Of a DNA stretch of 64,000 nucleotides, positions 1 to 13,556 are shown one piece after another. The DNA comes from Novosphingobium sp. KCTC 2891 (GTDB lineage: Bacteria; Pseudomonadota; Alphaproteobacteria; Sphingomonadales; Sphingomonadaceae). The translations under genes and the position numbers were made by a program. The notes under the pieces are model-generated. The model was not told the DNA's origin. It ran no database searches and saw nothing but the letters and a program-made list of their open reading frames with translations. Position 1 is the stretch's first letter. Each line of letters starts with the position of its first letter. The stretch lies in assembly GCF_025938155.1 (NCBI RefSeq), contig NZ_JAPCZG010000002.1, positions 186,001 through 250,000 on the forward strand, given 5' to 3'.

Positions 1-98
1 CGCTCAATCGCGCGGACCTGTCCTACGCGACCTGCCACCTGCTCGGCCTGCGCCCCCGCCCGGCCGCCATCGTTCCTGCTCCTGAAAAGGCTGCCTGA
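1..98 (+). CDS. metF: methylenetetrahydrofolate reductase, C-terminal end (partial)
   Basis: Only the last 31 or so codons are present, because the gene enters from the left edge. The frame beginning at base 3 reads LNRADLSYATCHLLGLRP and then a short Pro/Ala tail. This matches the conserved C-terminus of MetF (the LNRAE-SYAICHTLGVRP region of the E. coli enzyme, from memory). MetF makes 5-methyltetrahydrofolate, the methyl donor for MetH. Its TGA overlaps the ATG of the next gene, which indicates translational coupling in a metF-metH operon. The call rests on a short peptide plus context. Confidence 0.8.
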   Translation, partial: LNRADLSYATCHLLGLRPRPAAIVPAPEKAA

Positions 99-1156
99 TG
101 CCCACCCCTTCTCCCGCGCGCACCGCCTTCCTTGAAGAAGCGAAGAAGCGCATCCTCATCACCGATGGCGCCTTCGGCACCGAGATCCAGAACTGGAAGC
201 TGTCGGAAGCGGACTATGCCGGCACGCTGGGCCTCGCCAAGGACCAGAAGGGCAACAACGACATCCTCGCGCTGACCAAGCCCGAAGTGCCCGAGGCGAT
301 CCACCGCGCCTATTTCGAGGCCGGCGCGGACATTGCCGAGACCAACACCTTCAGCGCCAACCGCATCAGCCAGGCCGATTACGCCGCGGAACATCTGGTG
401 CGCGAGATCAACCTTGAAAGCGCGAAGCTCGCCCGCCGCTTGGCAGACGAATATCAGGCCAGGGACGGCCGCCCGCGCTTCGTCGCCGGCGCGATCGGGC
501 CGACCAACAAGACGCTGTCGCTTTCGCCCGACGTCAACGATCCCGGCTACCGCGAGATCGACTGGGACACGCTGGTCGATGTCTACAAGGAGCAGGCCGC
601 CGCGCTGGTCGAAGGCGGGGCGGACTTCATCCTGATCGAGACGGTGTTCGATACCCTGAATGCCAAGGCAGGCGTGATGGCCGTGCGCAAGCTGGAACAG
701 GAACTGGGCCGCGAAGTGCCGATCATGCTGTCGATGACGCTGACCGACCTTTCGGGCCGCAACCTGTCGGGCCACACGGTCGAAGCGTTCTGGTATGCCG
801 TGCGCCATGCCAAGCCCCTGACCATCGGGCTCAACTGCTCGTTCGGCGCCACCCAGCTGCGCCCGCACGTGCGCGCGCTGTCCGAAATCGCCGACACGCT
901 GATCATGGTCTATCCCAACGCCGGCCTCCCCAACGAACTGGGTGAATACGACGAAATGCCCGGCACCACCGCCGGCCTCGTCAAGGAATGGGCCGATCAC
1001 GGACAGGTCAACGTGCTGGGCGGCTGCTGCGGCTCCACCCCGGCGCATATCGCGGCGATGGCCAAGGCTGTGGCCGGCCTCCCCCCGCGCAAGCTGCCCG
1101 TGCCCGAGCCGGTCACCCGGCTCGCCGGTCTCGAACCCTTCGTGATGGCCCGCTGA
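98..1156 (+). CDS. metH: homocysteine S-methyltransferase subunit (N-terminal half of split cobalamin-dependent MetH)
   Basis: A 352-residue cytosolic protein equal to the homocysteine-binding barrel of cobalamin-dependent methionine synthase. The zinc ligands that activate homocysteine are visible as Cys247 (in GLNCSFGA) and the Cys310-Cys311 pair (in [10 protein letters not shown]). The N-terminus has the family start ([11 protein letters not shown]). The start ATG overlaps the stop of metF. The remaining MetH domains are encoded by the next gene 17 bp downstream, so the enzyme is made as two polypeptides. Together they total about 1,234 residues, close to the one-piece E. coli enzyme. It transfers the methyl group from methylcobalamin on the partner subunit to homocysteine. 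Confidence 0.93.
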   Translation: MPTPSPARTAFLEEAKKRILITDGAFGTEIQNWKLSEADYAGTLGLAKDQKGNNDILALTKPEVPEAIHRAYFEAGADIAETNTFSANRISQADYAAEHLVREINLESAKLARRLADEYQARDGRPRFVAGAIGPTNKTLSLSPDVNDPGYREIDWDTLVDVYKEQAAALVEGGADFILIETVFDTLNAKAGVMAVRKLEQELGREVPIMLSMTLTDLSGRNLSGHTVEAFWYAVRHAKPLTIGLNCSFGATQLRPHVRALSEIADTLIMVYPNAGLPNELGEYDEMPGTTAGLVKEWADHGQVNVLGGCCGSTPAHIAAMAKAVAGLPPRKLPVPEPVTRLAGLEPFVMAR

Positions 1157-1173
1157 AGGCCCGAAAGACAGAC

Positions 1174-3822
<2,649 letters not shown>

Positions 3823-3847
3823 CGGTGCCCGGCCCTGCCGGCATGGC

Positions 3848-5224
3848 TCACACCATGTCGGCGGGGCGCACCAGCCGATCGAAGGTTTCCGCGTCGACCA
3901 GCCCCAGCTTCAGGCTCGCTTCGCGCAGGGTCAGACCTTCGGCGTGCGCCAGCTTGGCGATCTTGGCCGCGTTATCGTATCCGATCTCGGGCGCGAGCGC
4001 GGTCACCAGCATCAGCGAGCGCTCGACCAGTTCGGCAATGCGCGCCTCGTTGGCCTTCAGCCCCTCGACGCAGCGCGCGGCGAAGCTGTCCATCCCCACG
4101 GCGAGCAGGTGGACCGAGCGCAGCACCGCCGCGCCGATCATCGGCTTGAAGACGTTGAGTTCGAGATGCCCCTGCATCCCGCCCACGATCACCGCCTGAT
4201 GGTTGCCGACAACCTGAGCAGCCACCATCGTCAGCATCTCCACCTGCGTCGGGTTGACCTTGCCCGGCATGATCGAGCTGCCCGGCTCGTTCGCCGGCAG
4301 GTCCAGCTCGCCAAGGCCCGACCGCGGGCCGGAACCCAGCAGGCGCACGTCGTTGGCGATCTTGGTCAGCGCCGCCGCCAACGTGGCCAGCGTGGCCGAG
4401 AACTGCACCAGCGCATCGTTGCTCGCCAGCGCCTCGAACGCATTGGGCGCGGGCACGAAACGGTGGCCGGTGAGCGCCGCCAGTTCGGCCGCCATCGCCG
4501 CACCGAAGCCCGCGGGCGCGTTCAGTCCGGTGCCCACCGCCGTCCCGCCCTGCGCCAGCCGCAGCAAGTGCCGCTCCGCATCTCGCAGCCGTTCGCGCGC
4601 ATCTCGCAACTGCTGGGCATAGCCTGAAAACTCCTGCCCCAGCGTCAGCGGCGTCGCGTCCTGCAAATGGGTGCGGCCGATCTTGACGAGGCCGGCCCAG
4701 TCCTCCGCCTTTCCATCCAGCGCCGCCACCAGCCGGTCGAGCGCGGGGATCAGGTCGCGGTTCAGCGCGGTTACCGCCGCAATGTGGAGCGCGGTGGGAA
4801 AGCTGTCGTTGCTCGATTGCCCGCGATTGACGTGATCGTTGGGATGGACAGGGCTTTTGCCGCCGCGCGTGCCGGCAAGGCGTTCGTTGGCGATGCCCGC
4901 GATCACCTCGTTCACGTTCATGTTGGTCTGGGTGCCGCTTCCCGTCTGCCAGATCACCAACGGGAACTGCTCGTCGAACCCTCCCGCCGCCACGTCCGCC
5001 GCCGCCGATGCGATGGCTTCCGCCAACCGCCCATCCAGCCCGTGCGCACGGTTGACGCGGGCCGCCGCCTGCTTGACCAGCGCGAGCGCGTGGATGATCC
5101 CGCCGGGCATCCGCTCGGCCGGTCCGAACGGGAAGTTCTCGATGCTGCGCTGGGTCTGCGCGCCCCAATAGGCATGGTCCGGCACTTCGATCGCGCCGAT
5201 GGAGTCCGTCTCGATGCGAGGCAT
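3848..5224 (-). CDS. fumC: class II fumarate hydratase
   Basis: 458 residues. It catalyses reversible hydration of fumarate to L-malate in the TCA cycle in the cytosol as a homotetramer. The fumarase/aspartase superfamily signature [11 protein letters not shown] starts at residue 315. The N-terminus ([21 protein letters not shown]) and the [16 protein letters not shown] segment are typical of FumC rather than aspartate ammonia-lyase or argininosuccinate lyase. The start at 5224 has a good AGGAG ribosome binding site; the frame runs further upstream but without one. The gene follows a small unknown gene on the same strand by 66 bp and converges with metH. Confidence 0.93.
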   Translation of the reverse strand: MPRIETDSIGAIEVPDHAYWGAQTQRSIENFPFGPAERMPGGIIHALALVKQAAARVNRAHGLDGRLAEAIASAAADVAAGGFDEQFPLVIWQTGSGTQTNMNVNEVIAGIANERLAGTRGGKSPVHPNDHVNRGQSSNDSFPTALHIAAVTALNRDLIPALDRLVAALDGKAEDWAGLVKIGRTHLQDATPLTLGQEFSGYAQQLRDARERLRDAERHLLRLAQGGTAVGTGLNAPAGFGAAMAAELAALTGHRFVPAPNAFEALASNDALVQFSATLATLAAALTKIANDVRLLGSGPRSGLGELDLPANEPGSSIMPGKVNPTQVEMLTMVAAQVVGNHQAVIVGGMQGHLELNVFKPMIGAAVLRSVHLLAVGMDSFAARCVEGLKANEARIAELVERSLMLVTALAPEIGYDNAAKIAKLAHAEGLTLREASLKLGLVDAETFDRLVRPADMV

Positions 5225-5290
5225 GTGCTTGCTCCTGCTGCTGTCGGGGAATGAACCGCGCGGCCTGGTGTTCCGCAAGCGACAACCCGG

Positions 5291-5596
5291 TCAGCCGTGC
5301 CCGATCGGCGGGGGCTCTCCCCTGTCTGCGGCCACCCCGCGCCGAACCTGCGCCTCGCAGCGACGGAAACGGGCAACCACGTCGTCCTCGGCAAGTCCCG
5401 CCTGCCGTGCCGCAAGCGCCAGCGCATCGCCCAGCCCGCTCTCGGCAAGGTGGGCCAGCAGCGGCACCGGGTGCAGCGAAAGCTGCGCCGCCATCGCCTT
5501 GAGCGCCGCGGCCATGGCGGCGACATCGCCATCGCCCGGCGCGGCGTATTCGTATTCCCGCTTGCGCAACGGCGCCTCGCGCGGGTCAAAGGCCAT
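5291..5596 (-). CDS. conserved small hypothetical protein
   Basis: 101 residues, not recognised. It is called as a real gene because an AGGAGA ribosome binding site sits at the right distance ahead of the ATG at 5596, and because it lies just ahead of fumC on the same strand. The N-terminus is charged (DPREAPLRKREYEY), the middle is Ala/Leu-rich and predicted helical, and the tail is Arg-rich and disordered-looking. There is no signal peptide or membrane segment. It probably shares a transcript with fumC. No function is proposed. Confidence 0.6.
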   Translation of the reverse strand: MAFDPREAPLRKREYEYAAPGDGDVAAMAAALKAMAAQLSLHPVPLLAHLAESGLGDALALAARQAGLAEDDVVARFRRCEAQVRRGVAADRGEPPPIGHG

Positions 5597-5703
5597 CGCG
5601 GTTCTCCTGTGCCCGGAAGATGGGCGTCCGGACCAAGGACCGCAAGCCGCTTGCCCGCGGCGGCGACCAACGCATAAGCGGGCGACAGGGACATACGAGG
5701 CGC

Positions 5704-6897
5704 ATGGGCACGACCGAAATCTTCCTGATCGCGCTGACGATCATCCTGGCCGTGCCCTACGCGGCGTGGCGCCTGCTGCGCACCGATCGCTGGGCGCCGC
5801 TGGTGGTGGTGCAGATCATCGGCGGCATCCTGCTGGGGCCGGGCGTGCTGGGTGCCGCCTTTCCCGCCTATTACGCGTTCGTGTTCACACCGCAGGTCAT
5901 CGGCGCGCTGAACGGCATCGCGTGGTGGGCGGTGATGATGTTCGTGTTCGTCGCCGGGCTGGAACTCGATCTGGCCGATGCCTGGGCACACCGGCGCGAG
6001 ACGACGATCACCGCTGCCTGCGCGCTGCTGGTGCCGCTCGCCGCGGGCGCGCTTGCGGCCATGGCACTGCTGACCACGCCCGGCTGGATTGGCCCGCACG
6101 GCGCCTGGGCGCAGGCGGTGACGGGTATCGGCATGGCCTGCGCGGTGACCGCGCTGCCGATCCTGGTGCTGCTGATGGAACGGCTGGGGCTGTTCCGGCA
6201 ACCGCTGGGGCAGCGGCTGCTGCGCTATGCCAGCCTGGATGACGTGGCGATCTGGGGCGTGCTCGCGCTGATCCTGCTCGATTGGTCGCGGCTGGAACGG
6301 CAGGCGCTGTTCCTGGCGGGTTTCGCACTGGCGGCCTGGGCGATGCGACGGGCGATCGTCCGTCTGCCACAGGCAGACCGGTGGTACATCGCGCTGGTCT
6401 GGCTGGCGGCGACCGCATTCGGCGCGGACTGGTCGGGGCTGCATTTCATGGTGGGCGCGTTCCTGGCGGGCGCGGTGCTGGAAGCGAAGTGGTTCGACAC
6501 CGCGAAGCTCGACGCGATGCGCGAGTTCCTGCTGCTGACGGTCATGCCGGTGTTCTTCCTTTCCACCGGGCTTCGCACCAGCTGGGGCGTGGATGGCACG
6601 ATGGTCTTTGCCGGCGCCGCGCTGCTGCTGGTCGCCTCGGTCGGCGGCAAGCTGGCCGGGGTGCATCTCGCCGGACGCCTGCTTGGCTGGGGCAAGGGCG
6701 AAGCCTCGGTGATCGGCTGGATGCTCCAGACCAAGGCGCTGATCATGATCATCTTCGTCAACGTCCTGCTCGACAAGGGCATCATCACCGCACAGGCCTT
6801 CACCGCGCTGCTGCTGATGGCCGTGGCCAGCACCGCGCTGACCGTGCCCATCGTCCGCCCGCGCCTGGCAAGACTGCAGGCGTCAACCGCGCCTTAA
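5704..6897 (+). CDS. Kef-type cation:proton antiporter (CPA2 family, membrane domain only)
   Basis: 397 residues, almost entirely hydrophobic, with about eleven to twelve membrane segments in the arrangement of the Na+/H+ exchanger fold. Recognisable pieces are IIGGILLGPGVLG in the second segment and a GIGMACAVTALPIL stretch near the middle. No C-terminal nucleotide-binding (TrkA-N/RCK) domain follows, unlike KefB and KefC. The ATG at 5704 is chosen over the upstream in-frame ATG at 5620 because an ACGAGG ribosome binding site precedes it and the membrane segment begins at once. The ion transported cannot be told from sequence. The next gene starts 9 bp later. Confidence 0.8.
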   Translation: MGTTEIFLIALTIILAVPYAAWRLLRTDRWAPLVVVQIIGGILLGPGVLGAAFPAYYAFVFTPQVIGALNGIAWWAVMMFVFVAGLELDLADAWAHRRETTITAACALLVPLAAGALAAMALLTTPGWIGPHGAWAQAVTGIGMACAVTALPILVLLMERLGLFRQPLGQRLLRYASLDDVAIWGVLALILLDWSRLERQALFLAGFALAAWAMRRAIVRLPQADRWYIALVWLAATAFGADWSGLHFMVGAFLAGAVLEAKWFDTAKLDAMREFLLLTVMPVFFLSTGLRTSWGVDGTMVFAGAALLLVASVGGKLAGVHLAGRLLGWGKGEASVIGWMLQTKALIMIIFVNVLLDKGIITAQAFTALLLMAVASTALTVPIVRPRLARLQASTAP

Positions 6898-6906
6898 CGG
6901 CTGGCC

Positions 6907-7482
6907 ATGCATGGAACGACCATGCGCGGCGCCGAAGTTCTCCTCATGCTGGGCGTTGCCGGGCTGGCACTTGGCACATGCTGGTGCCTCTACCGGGCCA
7001 CCGTGCTGTTCGCCGGCTGGCAGCGCGCGGTCGCCCATGTGACGCGCGGCGGCTACAGCGACACCGAACGGCTCGACGATTTCTTCCATCTCCAGCAGTC
7101 CTTCGGCACGATCCGCGGCTGGAACTGGCGCGACGGCGAAGGCAAGCGCTGGATCGAGGACGAAGTGCTGTTCGAGACGGCGGAGGGCCACACCCAACGC
7201 GCCATCGTCGGCCGGCAGGTAACCCGGTCGTGGAAACCGTCCAGCGTCTTCGCCATCTGGTACGACCGGGCCAATCCTGCGCGCGTGACCGCCTATGGCG
7301 CCTATTACTGGACGGCCATGGCGGTGCTGTCGCTCGCACTGCTCTACGCCGTGTTTGCCTGGGGCATCGACTGGGCGCGCACCGGCCGTCCGCCGCAGTG
7401 GCTGGAAAGCATCGCGGACGAAGACGAGGCGCATCCCCAATTAGTATGGGAGCGCGTGGCCGACCTCGTCTCGCACAAGTGA
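6907..7482 (+). CDS. DUF3592-like membrane protein
   Basis: 191 residues with a membrane segment near residues 9-30 and another near 137-157, flanking an extramembrane domain of about 100 residues. That layout, and the VLFETAEG and SVFAIWYDRANPARV stretches, resemble DUF3592 proteins (function unknown). It starts 9 bp after the antiporter gene on the same strand, so co-transcription is likely. A second ATG lies five codons in and could be the true start. Confidence 0.65.
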   Translation: MHGTTMRGAEVLLMLGVAGLALGTCWCLYRATVLFAGWQRAVAHVTRGGYSDTERLDDFFHLQQSFGTIRGWNWRDGEGKRWIEDEVLFETAEGHTQRAIVGRQVTRSWKPSSVFAIWYDRANPARVTAYGAYYWTAMAVLSLALLYAVFAWGIDWARTGRPPQWLESIADEDEAHPQLVWERVADLVSHK

Positions 7483-7544
7483 GAGGCCGCGGCGCCCGAC
7501 CACTGCTATAGGCATGCCGCCAAAGACCAATGGAGAGGCCACCC

Positions 7545-8024
7545 GTGACCCAGATCGATCCCCTTTCGCGCCTGATCGCCATCGAAGAGATCAAGCAGCT
7601 CAAGGCACGCTATTTCCGCCTGATGGACAGCAAGCAGTGGGAGCCGCTGCGCAGCGTCTTCGCCGACGATGCCGTGTTCGACGCGCGCGCGTCGCTTTCG
7701 ATCGACGGCAACGGCGAATCCGGCCGCGCGGCGGAAAGCAACGATTGGGTCTACGAAGGCGGCGACACGATCATCGACTTCATCCGCACTGCCGTGGGCA
7801 CGCAGCGCACCGTCCACCATGGCCATTGCCACGAAATCGAGATCCTGTCGGATACCGAGGCGCGCGGCGTGATCGCGATGGAAGACCAGATCTGGGACGA
7901 AAGCGGCGCAGCGCTGACGCTGCACGGCATGGGCCACTATCATGAAACCTACCGCAAGGACGGCGGCGCCTGGCGCATCGTCACCTCGCGCATCACCCGG
8001 CTCCACGTAATTCTGGGCAGCTGA
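7545..8024 (+). CDS. SnoaL/NTF2-like protein
   Basis: 159 residues of the nuclear-transport-factor-2-like alpha+beta barrel (SnoaL-like) superfamily. The N-terminal helix with a tyrosine (EEIKQLKARYFRLMD) followed by a DDAVFDAR strand is typical. Members include dehydratases, isomerases and binding proteins, so the substrate cannot be assigned. A GGAGAGG ribosome binding site lies 5-6 bases before the GTG at 7545. The ATG at 7530 has no such site and overlaps it, so GTG is preferred. The gene stands alone between DUF3592 and recQ. Confidence 0.75.
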   Translation: MTQIDPLSRLIAIEEIKQLKARYFRLMDSKQWEPLRSVFADDAVFDARASLSIDGNGESGRAAESNDWVYEGGDTIIDFIRTAVGTQRTVHHGHCHEIEILSDTEARGVIAMEDQIWDESGAALTLHGMGHYHETYRKDGGAWRIVTSRITRLHVILGS

Positions 8025-8062
8025 CAATTTCCTACCCGCGCGCGATCTGCCATAGCGCGCGG

Positions 8063-9926
<1,864 letters not shown>

Positions 9927-9943
<17 letters not shown>

Positions 9944-10109
9944 CGCGGGCACTCCGCGCCAGCCGCGAAAGCCGGTCCTTCACCGCCAGTTTCAGCTTCT
10001 TGAGCCGGACGATCTCCAACGGATCGACCCAGAACCGCGCCTGCGCGGCACGCAGGGCGGCATCGAGCTTCTGGTGGCGCTCCAGCAGACGGAACGTACG
10101 GTCGGACAT
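9927..10109 (-). CDS. DUF465 (YdcH-like) small protein
   Basis: 60 residues. The pattern of a short helix with a conserved HQKLD, then P-LEIVRLKKLKLAVKDRL, is that of the DUF465/YdcH family: small helical-hairpin proteins common in Alphaproteobacteria, often in several copies, with unknown role. It is basic and has no membrane segment. It faces recQ tail to tail with a 17-bp overlap of the reading frames. Confidence 0.85.
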
Positions 10110-10365
10110 ATTTCTGCTCCTCGATCAGAACGGTTGCGTTCGATCGGGTGCGCCGTGCCGCCAGGCCGAAAAAGGGGGGAAGAACTCCGGACCCGGCAGG
10201 CATCGGCATCACCCGATGCGGTCCGACATCACGAGGCAGCAGGCCTTCCGCAGGGGGGATGGGCGGAAGGTCTGCGTGCCGCGCCAGAGGGGCCCGGTCC
10301 GCAGAACCAAACATGGGGAGCACGCCGCCGTCATGCAAGTTACGTTGTGTTGCTGCGTGATTGGC
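10110..10365. other. intergenic region between DUF465 gene and SPFH operon
   Basis: I see no convincing gene here. Frames on both strands are open in places but lack family resemblance and ribosome binding sites. The left side should hold the DUF465 promoter (minus strand) and the right end merges into the SPFH promoter. A small RNA cannot be excluded. Confidence 0.4.
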
Positions 10366-10383
10366 ATATCATGGTGATATCAC
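10345..10383 (+). promoter_or_regulatory. promoter and nested palindromic operator of the SPFH/RHH operon
   Basis: A -35-like TTGTGT (10345-10350) and a -10-like TATCAT (10367-10372) are separated by 16 bp. Overlapping the -10 is a perfect inverted repeat ATATCA-TGG-TGATAT (10366-10380). Its right arm is shared with a second perfect palindrome GTGATATCAC (10374-10383). Such sites suit a dimeric repressor that blocks RNA polymerase. The ribbon-helix-helix protein encoded at the end of the operon (11317-11514) is an obvious candidate, but that is inference. Confidence 0.55.
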
Positions 10384-10399
10384 TTTAAGGGGAAGTGCG

Positions 10400-11308
10400 A
10401 TGACCGATTCGCCTGCGATGAACACCAGCCGGGAAATCCCGGCGCGCAGCACCAGCGGCTACCTGATGCTCGGCCTGTTCCTGGCGCTGCTCGCGCTGTT
10501 CCTGTGGCGTCTCGGCTCGTTCGCCGGGGGCGAGGCGAGCGATGCCGAAGTCCTGGGCTTCATCGGCTCGGTCGCCCTGCTGCCCGTGCTGCTGGTGGTG
10601 ATCGCCAAGGGCTTCTACATGATCCAGCCCAACCAGGCCGCCGCGATCACGCTGTTCGGCTCCTATCGCGGCACGGACCGCAACCACGGGTTGCGCTGGG
10701 TCTGGCCGTGGATGGGCAAGACCCGCATCTCGGTGCGCGCCAACAACGTCGTATCGGAAAAGCTGAAGGTCAACGATCTGCGCGGCAACCCCATCGAGAT
10801 CGCCACCAACGTGGTGTGGCGCGTGGCCGATACCGCGCAGGCGCTGTTCGACGTGGATGATTACCGGGCCTTCGTGTTCGTCCAGATCGAAGCCGCGGTC
10901 CGCTCGATCGGATCGCGCTACCCCTATGACGACATCGAGCACCACGAGGTCACGCTGCGCGGCCACCACGACGTGATCAACGCGGAACTGCGCGACGAGC
11001 TGAACGCGCGCCTGCGCCTCGCCGGGATCACGGTGGACGAATGCGGGCTGACACACCTCGCCTACGCCCCTGAGATCGCCGGCGCCATGCTGCGCCGCCA
11101 GCAGGCCGAAGCGGTGATCGCCGCGCGCAAGAAACTGGTCGAAGGCGCGGTGACGATGGTCGAGATGGCGCTCACCCAGCTATCGGAAAAGAATGTCGTC
11201 CACCTCGACGACGAGCGCCGCGCCGCGATGGTCTCGAACCTGATGGTCGTGCTGTGCGGCGAGCGCGAGACGCAGCCGATCGTCAACACCGGCACGCTCT
11301 ACCAATAG
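10400..11308 (+). CDS. SPFH/Band 7 domain membrane protein
   Basis: 302 residues. Two membrane segments (about residues 20-36 and 49-72) precede an SPFH (stomatin/prohibitin/flotillin/HflK) domain beginning IQPNQAAAITLFGSYRGTD, followed by a helical C-terminal part. Proteins of this kind build membrane microdomain scaffolds. The start at 10400 follows an AAGGGGAAG ribosome binding site; the upstream in-frame ATG at 10361 lies inside the promoter. A ribbon-helix-helix protein follows after 8 bp, a pairing I have seen in other proteobacteria, and a nested palindrome covers the promoter. Confidence 0.85.
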   Translation: MTDSPAMNTSREIPARSTSGYLMLGLFLALLALFLWRLGSFAGGEASDAEVLGFIGSVALLPVLLVVIAKGFYMIQPNQAAAITLFGSYRGTDRNHGLRWVWPWMGKTRISVRANNVVSEKLKVNDLRGNPIEIATNVVWRVADTAQALFDVDDYRAFVFVQIEAAVRSIGSRYPYDDIEHHEVTLRGHHDVINAELRDELNARLRLAGITVDECGLTHLAYAPEIAGAMLRRQQAEAVIAARKKLVEGAVTMVEMALTQLSEKNVVHLDDERRAAMVSNLMVVLCGERETQPIVNTGTLYQ

Positions 11309-11316
11309 GCGCGGGC

Positions 11317-11514
11317 ATGGCGTCGCCGCAGAAGAAGGCGTTCCCGCTGCGCCTCGATCCCGCGCTGCACGCGGCGGTCGAGCGCGCGGCGGCAGGCGAC
11401 CTGCGCTCGGTCAATGCCGAGATCGAATGCCTGCTGCGCGAAGCGCTTGCCCGCCGGGGCGTGAAGCTGGAGCCGGCCGCGCCGCCTGTGCGCCGCCCAC
11501 GCGGAGCCGGTTGA
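11317..11514 (+). CDS. Arc/MetJ-type ribbon-helix-helix DNA-binding protein
   Basis: 65 residues. The N-terminal strand KAFPLRLDPALHAAVERAA followed by a helix containing SVNAEIECLLREAL is a classic Arc-like ribbon-helix-helix fold, which binds palindromic operators as dimers of dimers. It lies 8 bp after the SPFH gene and has no toxin-like partner, so it looks like a co-transcribed regulator rather than an antitoxin. It may act on the palindromes at 10366-10383. Its stop codon abuts the stop of the opposite-strand Lon-domain gene. Confidence 0.8.
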   Translation: MASPQKKAFPLRLDPALHAAVERAAAGDLRSVNAEIECLLREALARRGVKLEPAAPPVRRPRGAG

Positions 11515-12144
11515 CTATTGCAGTGTCACGCGGCCGTCGTCGTCCGCATCGCGCCGGCCGAAGAACTGCATCAGCTGCACCAGCATCTCGCAGCGCGTGG
11601 CGAGGTCCGATGCCTCCAGCAGCGCCTGCTTGGCGGCGCTGTCGAACGGGGCGATCTGCGACACGCCGTTGACCAGCGATTCGTCGTCGAGCCGCGCCAC
11701 CGCCTCCCAGTCCACGGCATAGCCCTGCGACATGGCGAATTTGCGGGCCTCCCGCTCGAACGAAGCACGCTCGACGGCGCTGAGGCTGGCGCCTTCCTCG
11801 TCCTCGATCAGTTCCGCCTCGACCTGGCGGAACGGCGTTGTCACGTCGAGTTCGCGCAGGATGCGAAAGCGCGCGATGCCTTCAAGCACGATGTTGAAGC
11901 GCCCGTCGTCCAGCGCCTCGACATTGTCGATCTTGCCCACGCAGCCCACGGTGAACAGCGGCGCGCCCTCGCCCGCCGCTTGCGGCTGGATCATCGCGAT
12001 GCGCCGGTCGCGGGCCAGCGCATCGCTGACCATCGCGCGATATCGCGGCTCGAAGATGTGCAGCGGCAATTGCAGTCCCGGAAACAGGATCACTCCCGGC
12101 AACGGGAAAATCGAGAGCCTGACGGTGCCCGGAGTGCCGCCCAT
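11515..12144 (-). CDS. Lon N-terminal (LON substrate-binding) domain protein
   Basis: 209 residues covering only the substrate-binding N-terminal domain of Lon protease (FPLPGVILFPGLQLPLHIFEPRYR at the start of the fold, split here into its recognisable FPLP and HIFEPRYR parts). There is no AAA+ ATPase or Ser-Lys protease part. Such stand-alone proteins are widespread in Alphaproteobacteria and have no settled function. It follows cnoX by 5 bp on the same strand, so the two are almost certainly co-transcribed, which hints at a protein quality-control role. Confidence 0.85.
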   Translation of the reverse strand: MGGTPGTVRLSIFPLPGVILFPGLQLPLHIFEPRYRAMVSDALARDRRIAMIQPQAAGEGAPLFTVGCVGKIDNVEALDDGRFNIVLEGIARFRILRELDVTTPFRQVEAELIEDEEGASLSAVERASFEREARKFAMSQGYAVDWEAVARLDDESLVNGVSQIAPFDSAAKQALLEASDLATRCEMLVQLMQFFGRRDADDDGRVTLQ

Positions 12145-12149
12145 CCGCG

Positions 12150-13058
12150 TCAGCCGAACAGCACGGTGGAAAGCTTGCGCCGTGTGGCGGCCACCCAGGG
12201 ATCTTCCAGCCCCGTCGCCTCGAAGATCTGGAGCAGGCGCGTACGCGCCGCGCCTTCGTTCCAGGCGCGGTCCGCCGCCACCATCTCCAGCAGCTTTGCC
12301 GCCGCCGCGTCGCGGTCTCCGCTGGCATAGAGCGCGTTGGCGAAGGCCAGTTGCGCATCCATGTCCGCCGGACGCTCGGCTGCCGCCGCGCGCAGGGTCG
12401 CCAGTTCGCTTTCCTCCGGCGCGTCCTCGGCCAGCGCCAGCGCGGACCGGGCCTGCGCCAGCGCGGGGTCCTCCGCGATCTTCGGATCGAGCGCGGCCAG
12501 CACCTCGGCGGCTTCCTCGCGGTGGCCGGCGAGGATCAGCGCGCGAATCAGGCCGGAATGCGCCGGGGCATTATCGGGCGCGATCTCGACGATCTGCGAG
12601 AAGATGCCGGCGGCGCGTTCCCCGTCACCCTCCGCCAGAACTTCCTCGCCCATGGCGAGCAGGGGAGCGATGTCCTGCGCCGGCGCATCGCCGGCCTGCA
12701 CCGGAAGCTGCGAGAGAAGCTGGTCGAGATACTGCTTCAGCTGCGATTCGCCGCGCGCGTTGGTCAGGTCGGCCACCGGCTGGCCCTGGAACATCGCATA
12801 GACCGTGGGGATCGAACGCACCTGGAACTGGGCAGCGATGAACTGCTCCTCATCCACGTTGACCTTGGCGAGGATCACGCCCTTGTCGGCATATTCCGCC
12901 GCGACCTTTTCCAGCACCGGGGTGAGCGCCTTGCAGGGGCCGCACCATTCCGCCCAGAAGTCGAGGATGACCAGCTTGGTCATCGAGGGTTCGACCACGG
13001 CCTTGCGGAAACGGTCGACCGCCTTCTGTTCTTCGAGGTTGAGGCCGAGGCTTGCCAA
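12150..13058 (-). CDS. cnoX: thioredoxin-TPR co-chaperone (CnoX/YbbN family)
   Basis: 302 residues: an N-terminal thioredoxin domain with the active-site motif Trp38-Cys39-Gly-Pro-Cys42, then a C-terminal half of TPR-like helices. This is the CnoX (YbbN) layout. The E. coli protein is a holdase that protects clients from oxidation and hands them to DnaK and GroEL. There is no signal peptide, so it is cytosolic. The intact CxxC suggests real redox activity, unlike E. coli CnoX, where the site is SxxC (from memory). It heads a two-gene unit with the Lon-domain gene. Confidence 0.88.
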   Translation of the reverse strand: MASLGLNLEEQKAVDRFRKAVVEPSMTKLVILDFWAEWCGPCKALTPVLEKVAAEYADKGVILAKVNVDEEQFIAAQFQVRSIPTVYAMFQGQPVADLTNARGESQLKQYLDQLLSQLPVQAGDAPAQDIAPLLAMGEEVLAEGDGERAAGIFSQIVEIAPDNAPAHSGLIRALILAGHREEAAEVLAALDPKIAEDPALAQARSALALAEDAPEESELATLRAAAAERPADMDAQLAFANALYASGDRDAAAAKLLEMVAADRAWNEGAARTRLLQIFEATGLEDPWVAATRRKLSTVLFG

Positions 13059-13268
13059 TGCGATTCTCCGGTGGCGAACGAGGACAGGTTTGCGTCTTCA
13101 TGTGGGAACCCGGCGCGGTTCGGCAAGTCCCCAACGATGCCGCAGGGACGTTTCCCCACGTCGATTGCGGGAAAGTGCATTTGGGGGGTTGCGCCAATCC
13201 CGAGTCGCCGTTAGAGGCGCCAACACCCCAGCCGGACGGGGCATTCTCCACCGGCCAGAAACGCACGA

Positions 13269-13343
13269 GCGGGCGTAGCTCAGGGGTAGAGCACAACCTT
13301 GCCAAGGTTGGGGTCGAGGGTTCGAATCCCTTCGCCCGCTCCA
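13269..13343 (+). tRNA. tRNA-Gly (anticodon GCC)
   Basis: A full cloverleaf: acceptor GCGGGCG paired with CGCCCGC, D-arm GCTC...GAGC, anticodon stem AACCT/AGGTT with loop TTGCCAA, T-arm with GGTTCGAATCC, and an encoded CCA at 13341-13343. A weak hairpin GTTTC/GAAAC (13344-13360) follows directly and may be the terminator. Confidence 0.97.
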
Positions 13344-13516
13344 GTTTCCTCCACTGAAACAAAGATTTTGCCTTCGGGCACACTGTCCCCGGACGGTGCT
13401 CTTATCGCAGCATCTGCGGACATGGCTTCGCTGCCGTGCGCGCACCCTCGGGCTGCGCTGTCAGGGGGCCTGCGGAGCGCCGCGCGGTCTCAAGCTGTCG
13501 CCGAAGTGCCATCGCT

Positions 13517-13548
13517 GGCCGTTCCCGCGCCTGGCGCCCGGAACGGCC
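13517..13548 (-). terminator. hairpin downstream of RTX gene
   Basis: Perfect 9-bp inverted repeat GGCCGTTCC/GGAACGGCC with a 14-nt loop, starting 8 bp past the stop of the minus-strand RTX gene. There is no T run, so it may be an imperfect terminator or a 3'-end stabiliser. Confidence 0.45.
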
Positions 13549-13556
13549 TCACACCA

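Noticed and set aside
11317..11514. Antitoxin of a toxin-antitoxin pair
   Set aside because: No toxin-sized gene is adjacent on the same strand; the partner is an SPFH membrane protein.
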